A stretch of DNA of 64,000 nucleotides from Pseudomonadota bacterium. Lineage in GTDB: Bacteria; Desulfobacterota; Desulfobacteria; Desulfobacterales; JAHIVH01. Numbering within the stretch: position 1 is the first letter of the stretch; every line of letters begins with the position of its first letter. Shown one piece after another: positions 55,317 through 64,000 of the stretch. Made by a program: the position numbers and the translations under genes. The notes below the pieces were generated by a model. That model saw only the letters and a program-made list of their open reading frames with translations, did not search any database and was not told where the DNA came from. The DNA is taken from contig JAHIVH010000054.1 in NCBI GenBank assembly GCA_018816735.1, positions 144,146 through 208,145 of the forward strand, written 5' to 3'.

Positions 55317-57035
55317 TCAATGGGTTAAATTGCCTTGATATAATTTTTCCATTAATTGTTCAACCATCTTCTTGAGCCGGGGAAATAAAGCACTTTCGGT
55401 CAGCGATAAATTTCTGTGGAGGGTCTCTATGGCTGCGGGAATATGGGATTTAAACCAGGTCTTTTCCTTTTTTTTTGTGAGAAACCCAAAGGCACCCAGC
55501 ATTTGCAGGCCCCTTGTCAGTTTCAGATAGGTGTACCCGTAAAGAAAATCGTCTACAGAGGTATGGGTGATCGCCTCTGTCCTTTGGGCAGCATAGAAGG
55601 CCAGGTTTTTTTGAAGATCAGATGAGAGATTCACATACGGGTCAATCAAAAGAGACGCCACATCATATTGGAGCGGCCCCCGCCTGCCTCCCTGAAAATC
55701 GATCAGGAAAAACCGGCCATTTTTAACCATGATATTTCGCGATTGTAAATCCCTGTGCATGAATCCAACAATCCCTTTTGAAAGCGCTCTATCCGAAAGG
55801 TCATCGAACTCGTCTGAAAAGGTGTCATAGGGGATGTCAAGACCAAGATAACCGTTTAAGAACGCATCAACAAAATAGCGGCACTCTTTCTCAAGGATCA
55901 GGGCTTTGTCATACGAAGACGTCTGATAGGTGAATTCATCTTGAAAGGCCTTGATGCCGTTCACGTTCATGTCAACGATGATGTCGATCATGTTTTTATA
56001 GCATGCGGTGATTTCTTTCAGGTCGACGATTTGTTTAATGTGGGTTTCAAAATGAGTGTCACCCAAATCCTCAAGAATGACAAACCCTGAAAATGTATCC
56101 TGGGAGATAATTTGAGGTACAGGTACCCCTGTTTGTTCAAGATGGGTTCCTATGGCGACAAACGAATCAGCTTCATTCCGGTTATCGTCTTTCCGGATAC
56201 CATGGTCAACCAGGATAAGGGAATGCCCACCTTGCGAGATACGCTGCCAGACCCTGTCCGAACCATCACCTTTTAAGGGTTTTCTTGATACGGGTGATTT
56301 GACTGCCACCTGAAACGCCGTCTTAAATGATTGTGCCGCCATTTCATCAAACACGGCCTGTTTATAATTTTCCGGTGTGCCGATATCGATCCAGTAGTGA
56401 TCTTTTGCAATATGGGCGGCAATATTCTCACCATGTTCAATCATGTTTGTGTATATGTCAATAATGCCAGCAGGCTTCCCTTCCGGTATCCATTCAAGTA
56501 TTGAGGGATCGATCACATGAATGCCGGTAAACGCCAGCAGCCGATTTGACGGTTTTTCCAAGGCGTCCGGCATGTTTTTTTTGAACCCTTTGACATAACC
56601 CTCCCTGTCCACATAAACGGAATTGAACCTTTCACAATCGTGCATCACAAGCGTTACCGGGCAGGTGTGGGACAGGTGAAAATCATATACATCTTTTAAA
56701 TTGATATCTGTCTTGATATCGCAGTTTACGACAATAAAGGGCTCAGCCTCCCAGAAATCAGCCAGATTTTTGATCGCGCCGCCGGTATCCAATATAACCG
56801 GCTCAAAACGGGTATGAACCGGAATGCGGAAAAAAGACCCGCGAACATGGGCTTCCACACTTTTATGAAGATGGTGGGTGTTGATCATGATTTCCGTGGC
56901 CCCGTGATCAACAAGCTGCTGAATCAGATGGTCTATAAGGGGGCGTCCGCAAACGGGAAACAGCGGCTTGGGCAGAAAACGGGTATAGGGCAGGAGCCGT
57001 GTGCCAAACCCTGCAGAAAGGATTAATGCTTTCAT
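55317..57035 (-). CDS. Fused MurNAc-1-P uridylyltransferase (MurU-like) and AmgK-like sugar kinase
   Basis: The 572-residue protein joins two enzymes. Residues 1-235 are a nucleotidyltransferase (LSAGFGTRLLPYTRFLPKPL, then VNCDIKTD and a YWIDIGTPENY end). Residues about 245-560 are an aminoglycoside-phosphotransferase-fold kinase (GSDRVWQRI, GFVILEDLGD, HRDLQSRN near 424, LIDFQGGRRGPLQYDVASL). In Pseudomonas the separate proteins AmgK and MurU turn MurNAc into UDP-MurNAc, a peptidoglycan recycling route. The match to both is good by eye, but other sugar-1-phosphate specificities are possible. It begins 30 bp after plsB. Confidence 0.82.
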   Translation of the reverse strand: MKALILSAGFGTRLLPYTRFLPKPLFPVCGRPLIDHLIQQLVDHGATEIMINTHHLHKSVEAHVRGSFFRIPVHTRFEPVILDTGGAIKNLADFWEAEPFIVVNCDIKTDINLKDVYDFHLSHTCPVTLVMHDCERFNSVYVDREGYVKGFKKNMPDALEKPSNRLLAFTGIHVIDPSILEWIPEGKPAGIIDIYTNMIEHGENIAAHIAKDHYWIDIGTPENYKQAVFDEMAAQSFKTAFQVAVKSPVSRKPLKGDGSDRVWQRISQGGHSLILVDHGIRKDDNRNEADSFVAIGTHLEQTGVPVPQIISQDTFSGFVILEDLGDTHFETHIKQIVDLKEITACYKNMIDIIVDMNVNGIKAFQDEFTYQTSSYDKALILEKECRYFVDAFLNGYLGLDIPYDTFSDEFDDLSDRALSKGIVGFMHRDLQSRNIMVKNGRFFLIDFQGGRRGPLQYDVASLLIDPYVNLSSDLQKNLAFYAAQRTEAITHTSVDDFLYGYTYLKLTRGLQMLGAFGFLTKKKEKTWFKSHIPAAIETLHRNLSLTESALFPRLKKMVEQLMEKLYQGNLTH

Positions 57036-57065
57036 TATGATTCTATCTTTTCCATTATCAGCTCA

Positions 57066-59684
57066 TCAGGGGGCCAGAAGATTTCTGTACCGGTTGATTT
57101 TTTCCAGATAAAATCCAATTTTTTCAGCATCATCCGGCCCTTTTATCCCTTTTTCTTCGCAATAGCTGACCGCATTTGAAAAATTGATTTTTGACAGGGA
57201 TTCCGGGGTCTCCAGTTCATTGTTTTTGTACATGGCGCTGCCAATGGATTGAATTTTTTTGAGTCTGCCCTTGTAGTCGAATTCCTCTTCCGGATATTTC
57301 ATAAAAAAGAGGAAAGCGACCGTATAAGATTCAAAATAGGTTTTGATAAAATTGGCGAACAGATGCAATTTTTTCAGGCCTTGCGCGGTCAGGTTGTATG
57401 TATCTGGCAGAGATTTATGAGGAATCAGGATTGCTTCGTCAATAAATGCCTTTACATTTTTTCTGACAATATATTCAGGTGCGAAAACCGTATCTGGCGC
57501 AAATTCATAGGAGAACAGATCCTGAAGAAACTTAAAGGTTTTATGAAGGTTTATGGTTGAAAACTGAAACGCCTCTGTATCCAGTATGGAAAGTGATGTA
57601 TAGGCTGCGCCAATGAAAAAAGAAATGCTGTTGTTTTTATAATAGTCAAGGGCCGGGCGTTTGTTCTTTTTGATTTTGAATACGGTTTCATCGGTTATTA
57701 TGGATTCATCCTTGACACTGCATTCAATAAATTTTCGCTGGACATAATTCATCAATGCCAATTTCAAGGCCCGTTCCGGTTCAATAAGGAGGGTGTCTGC
57801 CAGATTCGAATTCTGGGAGACCAGATAGTCCATGTAAGTTTGGGTATAATCCTGTAATTTCTTATAGGTAAAGGAGATTTTTGAGCAGTTTAACATGGCG
57901 CTTGCAACCACGGCATGCGGCGTGACAATTGAAGACTTGTTGATGCTGTCTATGAACTTGTATCCCAGCTCTCTTAGCAGGTCTGTTTGTTCATCCTTTG
58001 AAAGATCTTTGGGATTGACGCCCTTTTGCGCACAGTAGTTATTATAGGACAGGGGCTCATGAAAGTTGATGTAAATCTTTCCATATCGTTTGGTAATGAA
58101 TTTTCGGGCCTTGATCATCTGCTTGATGCTTTCCGCCGCCTTTTCACCACCTTCCACCTCGTGAAGGTACGAACTCTCTTCCATGACTCGGTCATAGCCA
58201 ATGAAAATGGGTGCAAAAATCAGATCCTGGCATATATTTTCCTTAAAGGCGTTGAGTAAAATGGAGAGCATGCCGAATTTGGGAGAAAGGACTTTGCCTG
58301 TCCGGCTTCTCCCGCCTTCAATGTAAAATTCCATATTAAAACCTTCGATAAGGATTTTTTTTACGTACTCTGAAAAAATACGTGAATAAAAAGGCGCTCC
58401 CCTGAAGGTCCGCCTCAGAAAAAAAGCCCCCCCGCCTCTAAAAATAGTTCCAAGCGGCCAGAATGACAGGTTTTTCCCTGCTGCAATATGGGGGCATGGC
58501 ATATTGTTTTTGTAAAACGCATATGAAATCATCAGGTAGTCAAGGTGGCTTTTATGGCAGGGGACCAGGATAAGAGGGGCATTTTTTGAGGCTTCTTTAA
58601 GGCGCTTCAAACCTTTTAAGTCAACGATCATGTCATCAAACATATTGTTTTTCAGCCAGGTTACCACAGCCGCATAGGCCTTGATCCAGTTCATGCTGTA
58701 GTTGGCCGCCACTTCTTCCAGAATATCATCTGCTTCCTTGTGAACGTCTTTCAGGGGAATATGGCTCTCTTCCGCATATGTTTGAAAATAGGACTGCAAG
58801 GATTCACCGGTAAGAATATTTTCCTTGATTTCCTCTCTTGATTTCAGAATAGGCCCGGTGACCGTTTGCCGGTGGCGGTTGATCAGGAGCACAAGGTGTC
58901 TTCTCAGCATCAGTGCCTGCTGGCCGATGTCCAGTTCTTTCATGCTTCCGGATTCAATGAATTTTTTTATCGATACCGGCTCTGAAATTTCCACAAATGT
59001 TTTTCCCGGGTTTTTAAGAAGGGTGAGGAATCGTCTCAATTTTCCGGGTCGTTCCTGACTTCCGAAAAGAATGTCTATGAATGTGGGGGTGGAATGGTCG
59101 GGATAACTGCTGAAAAACATCAGTTGCGGGACGATATATATCGGACGGTCAATTTTTTTCTGGATGCCGATCAGATAGGCTATCGGGTCTGTCTTTGCCT
59201 TGACAAACCTGCTGTAAAAAGCCTTTTTGCCGACCAGTGAAATCATGGCGGATTTGCCGTTCAAGAGTTCTTTTTCAATATAATTTCTTTTAAACGGGTC
59301 CGGGAATGAAAAATGCCGCAGGAAATGAATGAGTTTGGAAAAGAATATCCTTATCAGTCGGGTAATCGGTTGCCAGCGGTAAAAATTGAAGGCAAATCCG
59401 ATATTTGCGTTCGGCAACCCCAGGAGTCTGTACCGGGTGTGACAAAACAGAAACGCAAAATGGCTTTTGTATTTTGTGGCGTAAATAACGACACCTTTCT
59501 GGCCCAATTGTTTCAGTTGGTCTGACTGTTTCGGGTCAATTGAAATTCGTGAAAAAAAGAATCCCAAAAGGGCGGACGACAGCAGGCTGGGCTTGTCCGG
59601 AAGATAACAGGCATAATGATCCAGTGTATGTTGAAACAACGCTTTAAAAAGATAACCGATTTTAAGGATTATATTTTTTATCAT
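57066..59684 (-). CDS. plsB: Glycerol-3-phosphate 1-O-acyltransferase
   Basis: The 872-residue protein makes lysophosphatidate, the first step of phospholipid synthesis, at the inner membrane. The acyltransferase motifs are in order: HKSHLDY (motif I, near residue 376), GGGAFFLRRTF (II), YIEGGRSRTGK (III) and a Pro-containing motif IV region (FAPIFIGYDRVMEE). Length is near that of E. coli PlsB (807). An N-terminal region of about 300 residues and a C-terminal helical region flank the core. It is first in the operon with the MurU-AmgK fusion and dapB. Confidence 0.92.
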   Translation of the reverse strand: MIKNIILKIGYLFKALFQHTLDHYACYLPDKPSLLSSALLGFFFSRISIDPKQSDQLKQLGQKGVVIYATKYKSHFAFLFCHTRYRLLGLPNANIGFAFNFYRWQPITRLIRIFFSKLIHFLRHFSFPDPFKRNYIEKELLNGKSAMISLVGKKAFYSRFVKAKTDPIAYLIGIQKKIDRPIYIVPQLMFFSSYPDHSTPTFIDILFGSQERPGKLRRFLTLLKNPGKTFVEISEPVSIKKFIESGSMKELDIGQQALMLRRHLVLLINRHRQTVTGPILKSREEIKENILTGESLQSYFQTYAEESHIPLKDVHKEADDILEEVAANYSMNWIKAYAAVVTWLKNNMFDDMIVDLKGLKRLKEASKNAPLILVPCHKSHLDYLMISYAFYKNNMPCPHIAAGKNLSFWPLGTIFRGGGAFFLRRTFRGAPFYSRIFSEYVKKILIEGFNMEFYIEGGRSRTGKVLSPKFGMLSILLNAFKENICQDLIFAPIFIGYDRVMEESSYLHEVEGGEKAAESIKQMIKARKFITKRYGKIYINFHEPLSYNNYCAQKGVNPKDLSKDEQTDLLRELGYKFIDSINKSSIVTPHAVVASAMLNCSKISFTYKKLQDYTQTYMDYLVSQNSNLADTLLIEPERALKLALMNYVQRKFIECSVKDESIITDETVFKIKKNKRPALDYYKNNSISFFIGAAYTSLSILDTEAFQFSTINLHKTFKFLQDLFSYEFAPDTVFAPEYIVRKNVKAFIDEAILIPHKSLPDTYNLTAQGLKKLHLFANFIKTYFESYTVAFLFFMKYPEEEFDYKGRLKKIQSIGSAMYKNNELETPESLSKINFSNAVSYCEEKGIKGPDDAEKIGFYLEKINRYRNLLAP

Positions 59685-60060
59685 AAGAGGATTTGCCTTT
59701 AGTGTTTAGATTGGTTGCGGTCAGGATCTGTTTTTTTTCTGGTCCGGGAATGTCATGGTGAACGCTCGAATTCAAATTCATAATCGAAAAAAAAACCAAG
59801 TTTCAGTCGCATACGTTAGAGTGTTGAATAGTGATTTTTTAAAATTAATGCAACAGAAATTCTGACAAGTTTGGAAAAGCCGAATCGAACAGCTGCCAAA
59901 GAAAATAAAAATGGTCTTGCGTTAGGATTTCTTGTATGGTATCGAATCTTTCTGTTTAAAGCGTTTGGGGACAGATGGACTTTAACCATCTTTTTTCAAT
60001 TTTTAATAAATAAATCATTGGTTTGTATATATCTAAATATTCCAAAGGAGGTATGGTTTT
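59685..60060. other. Intergenic region upstream of the small membrane protein
   Basis: About 375 AT-rich bases between divergent plsB and the MamI-like gene. Only the AGGAGG ribosome site at the right edge is clear. No promoter with good spacing and no RNA gene is seen. Confidence 0.5.
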
Positions 60061-60273
60061 ATGAGAACTTTAATAGGTGGCGCAATCGCAGCGGTTTTAG
60101 GTGTTATCGGGCTCGCAGTCTGGTTTGGTGAATTAATGCAGCTGATCGCAGGTGTTCTTCCTTCCATGCTGATCGTCGGCGGTGCACTTGCAATGTATCT
60201 TGGATTTGATGAACTTAAGGATTCCTGGAATAAGGATATGTCGTCAGCAGATGACCAGGCTTCTGAAGAATAA
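60061..60273 (+). CDS. Two-helix small membrane protein, MamI-like
   Basis: A strong AGGAGG stands before ATG 60061. The 70-residue protein has two hydrophobic helices (about 4-22 and 28-48) joined by a short turn, and an acidic, Lys-bearing tail. The pattern G-x-x-G-L-x-x-W ... L-x-x-G-x-x-P-x-x-L-I resembles the magnetosome protein MamI from memory, but no other magnetosome gene is present, so this is probably a general relative. It stands alone and is followed by a terminator. Confidence 0.75.
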   Translation: MRTLIGGAIAAVLGVIGLAVWFGELMQLIAGVLPSMLIVGGALAMYLGFDELKDSWNKDMSSADDQASEE

Positions 60274-60316
60274 AACAGCCCATTTGATCATTCATTTTTT
60301 AATTATCAGACCATTT

Positions 60317-60345
60317 AAACCCGCGCATCTTGTGCGGGTTTTTTT
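60317..60345 (+). terminator. Intrinsic terminator
   Basis: An 11-bp stem with one G-T pair (60317-60327 with 60331-60341), 3-base loop, then a run of T. It ends the transcript of the small membrane protein. Confidence 0.93.
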
Positions 60346-60474
60346 ATTTGCCGGATGACCGCATTTCAGTTGAATGACCCATACTGCCTATTGAAACAGG
60401 CCTTGGGATGCAGGCGTTGCTTTTATCAAAATTTCACAGGCGACAGACTGCAGCACGATAGCGGAGACCATGTC

Positions 60475-63400
60475 ATGACGGAATTGCCGGGTTATAAAAT
60501 CGTCGAGAAAATCACTGAGACCACTGAGTCGATTGTGTACAGAAGCATCAGGGAGAATGAGAAAAAAACGTTTGTTATCAAGATGATGAAGGCAAAACAA
60601 CTGTCTTCGTTTGAGCGGGCTTCCCTGAAACAGCATTTTGACTTGATCAAAAGTGCCGATTGTCCGGGTGTGATTAAACATATTGACATACTGAATACCC
60701 GTGACAGCTATGCATGGGTTCTTGAGGATTTTAACGGGGTGCCGCTAAACCGGTTTCTTGATGGCCGCCCGTGCAAAATAAAACCCTTTCTTGAAATGGC
60801 TGTTCAGATTTCTGAAATTCTGGGCCAGCTCCACCAGGCCCGTATCGTTCACAAGGATATGAAACCGCCTAATATCCTTTTAAATGAGGGAAGCGGACAG
60901 ATCAAGATATCGGATTTCGGCATCTCATCCATCATTTCAAATGAAGCAGGCGCATCTGATGATCCTGGCATCATCACCGGCACGCTTTTCTACATGTCGC
61001 CCGAGCAGACCGGCCGGATGAACCGGACGGTTGATTACCGGACAGACCTTTATTCTTTGGGGATCACGTTTTACGAAATGCTGACCGGAAAGGTTCCTTT
61101 TTTTTCAACTGACCCCATGGAGATCATTCATTCCCACATGGCGAGAAAGCCGGTACCGCCATCTGAAAAATCTTCAAACCGGTGTCCGCCTGTTGAGCGG
61201 GAATTGCTGGCAGGATCAGTACATGCTTTCTCTTTCTATTTATCAGGAACTTTCTGAATTGGCATTTTTGCAGGGTGATTACCGGCTGATGGACAAGTGT
61301 GCCGATATCGTAAACCAGAATGCCCGATCAGTGCTTGACCAGACAAATACGCTTTGCACAAAGATTTTTGCATTACGATCACAAGCTGATTTTGTCGGCG
61401 CTATCCGAACGGCCGTGGCAGGCATACAAAAACTGGGGATAGACATGCCGGACCATCCGGACCAGGAAAAAGTCATTGAAGAGTTTGGCAAAGCCATGAA
61501 GGCGTTTTCCGGAAAAACAGACGATGATCTTTTAAACCTGAAGATCATGTCTGATCCGAGAATGATCTGTTTCGCTCATCTGCTGGATGCCATGGGACCG
61601 GCTGCTTACATTGCGGATCAGAATATGTTTGTCTTTTCGGTCCTGAGGGCCTTAACATTTATCTTGAATACGGTCACCATGCGTTGTCGGCCATGGCATA
61701 TGCCGCATATGCCGCATATGCCGCCATATTGGTCGCAGGGGTGGGAGATATTGAATCCGGTTACAGGTTTGGCAAGGTCGGGCTCAGATTATTGGAAAAA
61801 TTTAATGCAGAAGAATATATATCCGGTGTCTCATTTACATTTGACACCCTTGTTGGCCCGTGGAAAGATCATCCGTTGACGACCATGAAAAATCTGATGC
61901 ATGCCTATCAGAAAGGCATTGAAGCCGGGCAACTGGAGTACGCCTGCATGAGTTTATATCGGTATGATACGGTTGCCGTGCGGATAGATAAGGGGCTTGT
62001 CGAAATTGAACAGGACATGAAAAAACATAACCGGATACTGAAAAAGCACAGGCAGGTCCCGCCAATCCTCCTGCATAATATCTATTGGCAGATGACGCTG
62101 AATCTTATTGGGAAAAGTGATGATCCCGTGGTGTTCAAGGGTGACGCGTTTAATGAGTTCTATGAGGAAAAGACATTTAAGGAATCACGGAATTTCACTG
62201 CAATGGCCATATTGTATGTGGCCAAATTTGATTTGTTATATATGTTTCACCGGTATGAGGAGGCTTTTTTGCTCCATGAAAAAACATGGGAATATATCAA
62301 TAATGTCAAGGGCACGAGTCAGATGCGGTGGATGAATGATATAGGTTCTCTTATCATGCTTTCCCTGTGTGATACCGCATCTCCGGAAAAGAAGAAGGTG
62401 TTTCTTGAAAAAGTCAGTGAAAACCAGAAAATATTCAAGACCTGGTCAGATGCCTCACCGGATAATTTCCTGCAGGACTACCTGCTTGTGGAAGCCGAAC
62501 AGGCAAGGGTATCAGGAAAGTATATTGAAGCGGAAGATTTTTATGATCAGGCCATCAGACACAGCCAAAAACAGGGGTACCTGAAATTGGAAGCATTGGC
62601 CAATGAAAGGGCTTTTCTGTTTTATCTGGCCCGGGGCAGAACGAAAATTGCGGCAGTCTACCTGACAGAAGCGCTTCAATGTTATAACCGGTGGAATGCA
62701 TATGCAAAGGTCAGGCATATTAAAGAAAATTATGGTTATCTGCTGACAGCCGAAAGTCCGAAGACCCGTTTCGTCTCTTCTGACAGGGACAGCCAGAAAA
62801 TCAAGGCTTCCACCCTGGATTTGTCAACGGTTTTAAAAGCATCCCGGGCCATTTCAGGTGAGATTGTCCTTTCAAGACTGCTTGTGACCCTGATGAAGAT
62901 CGTCATGGAAAACGCCGGTGCGGAAAAAGGGTTTATGCTGCTTCAGGAAAAAGATCATTTGTTTATCGAAGCGGAAATGGCCGTGGGCAAAGATGAGATT
63001 CCCGTATTGCAGTCCATCCCTCTTGACTCTCACGACGGTTTGGCAAAGACGATTGTCCATTATGTTGCAAGAACGCATGAATCTCAAGTTCTTGGTAATG
63101 CTTCGGCTGAAGGGGTATTCAAGGCAGATGACTACATCCGGAAAAATCAGCCCAAATCGATTCTATGCACACCGATCCTCAATCAGGGCAGACTGTCAGC
63201 GGTTGTATATCTCGAAAACAATCTCACGGCAGATGCATTTACACCAGAACGTATCGAAGTATTGAATCTACTGTCTTCCCAGGCAGCAGTTTCCATTGAT
63301 AATGCCCGGCTTTATGAAAGCCTTGAAGATAAGGTCGAACAGAGAACCCTGGAGCTTTCTGAAGCCAGGGATGCGCTATGGGGGGAAATGGAACTGGCCA

Positions 63401-64000
63401 AAAGAATTCAGACAACACTTCTTCCTGAACATCCGGCGATAGAAGGATTTGAAATAGCCGCCTATATGAAGCCTGATGACGAGGTGGGCGGTGATTATTA
63501 TGATGTGATCCATGTGGCAGGCAAAGACTGGATCGTCATTGGCGATGTATCCGGTCATGGCGTGCCAGCCGGGCTCATCATGATGATGGTCCAGACATCC
63601 ATTCATACTGCATTGGAAAAATATCCGGATATGTCTCCTGTAGAACTGCTTACCATCGTCAATGCGGTCATTTCCAGGAATATCAAAAAACTGAAGGAAG
63701 ATAAGTATATGACCATCACGGTTTTGGCATATGCGGTGAATGGTCAGTTTGATTTTGCCGGCGCCCATCAGGATATATTGATTTACAGGTCTTCCTCAGG
63801 GGGTGTGGAAAGCATCGAAACCCATGGGGTATGGATCGGCATGACAGATGACATCAAGAATATGCTTCAGGTTGACCAGGTGAAATTGAACAAAAGAGAT
63901 GTCATGCTGCTTTATACGGACGGCATCCCTGAGGCAAGGGACAGCTCCGGGAATATGTTTTCCGAAGAGAAACTGGCAGACCTTTTTCAAAAACTGGGAA
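60475..64000 (+). pseudogene. Decayed multidomain Ser/Thr kinase - (ATPase lost) - GAF - PP2C phosphatase gene, 3' end outside window
   Basis: ATG 60475 has GGAG upstream. Frame 1 encodes a Ser/Thr kinase (IVHKDMKPPNILL from residue 125, DFGIS, MSPEQ) up to about 61170, then hits a stop at 61255. From about 61165 frame 2 carries on with sequence that in intact relatives follows a large AAA-type ATPase (LQTGVRLL...SLSIYQELSELA), so the ATPase module is deleted. Near 61655 a further shift returns to frame 1 (LEYGHHALSAM), which stays open to 64000: a helical TPR-like part, a GAF domain (about 62850-63310) and a PP2C/SpoIIE phosphatase (GGDYYDV, GDVSGHGVPAG, YTDGIPEARD). The 3' part has no good start of its own. 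Two sequencing errors are an alternative for the shifts but not for the missing ATPase. Confidence 0.78.
61696..61722 (+). repeat. Three perfect 9-bp repeats (GCATATGCC)
   Basis: Three exact copies, encoding AYA each, lie about 40 bases after the second frameshift of the decayed kinase gene. Slippage in 9-bp steps keeps the frame. Confidence 0.85.

Noticed and set aside
60061..60273. Magnetosome gene island
   Set aside because: Only one MamI-like small protein; none of the neighbours is a mam or mad gene.

Overview
The window looks like chromosome of an anaerobic deltaproteobacterium of the sulfate-reducer type (Desulfobacterales-like). This rests on gene content, not on a marker gene: a B12-dependent class II ribonucleotide reductase, a split archaeal-type glutamate synthase, a plant-type DapB, 4Fe-4S proteins, many lipoproteins and two-component systems, and the small CxxC proteins common in that group. 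I see no rRNA, tRNA, CRISPR array, prophage or intact insertion sequence.

Layout. 1-4.8 kb: a kelch lipoprotein cut by the window edge, a lipase/methyltransferase pair, and a KaiC-like/XRE/cupin regulator. 4.9-8.9 kb: a nitrogen-assimilation locus with the FMN domain protein of glutamate synthase, a GAF-ANTAR antiterminator and a class II glutamine amidotransferase. The leader of the FMN gene carries two small hairpins with hexaloops of the A1/G4 type, the second overlapping an intrinsic terminator, which is the layout expected of an ANTAR target. 9.1-14.5 kb: topoisomerase III, then a YcaO protein with an N-formylglutamate-amidohydrolase-like lipoprotein. 14.7-22.8 kb: envelope proteins, namely a 1395-residue lipoprotein of unknown role, an FN3 / membrane anchor / beta-barrel fusion, and a Thr/Asp-repeat lipoprotein. 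22.9-28.5 kb: a QueG-like Fe-S protein and a complete BMP-family (nucleoside-type) ABC importer.

28.4-38 kb: a CI-like HTH / 7TMR-DISM kinase / receiver operon, a methyltransferase, and an apparent nrdJ-3D lipoprotein-OmpR regulator-kinase operon with tandem NrdR boxes far upstream. 38-46.8 kb: MFS transporter, condensation-type acyltransferase, secreted protein, radical SAM/SPASM enzyme, diguanylate cyclase, small membrane proteins, a 0.7 kb stretch without a credible gene, and a DNA element able to fold as a three-way junction. 46.8-54.4 kb: two tandem RND/MMPL exporters, a secreted C39-like peptidase, GNAT and SpoU proteins. 54.4-59.7 kb: an operon plsB / fused MurU-AmgK / plant-type dapB, joining phospholipid, peptidoglycan-recycling and lysine/DAP synthesis. 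60-64 kb: a MamI-like two-helix membrane protein and a decayed giant signalling gene (Ser/Thr kinase, lost ATPase, GAF, PP2C) that runs off the window.

The strongest result is the ANTAR leader: regulator, RNA target and target gene lie side by side, and the RNA features can be read base by base. Gene functions come from recognised motifs and remembered family sequences; no search was run.
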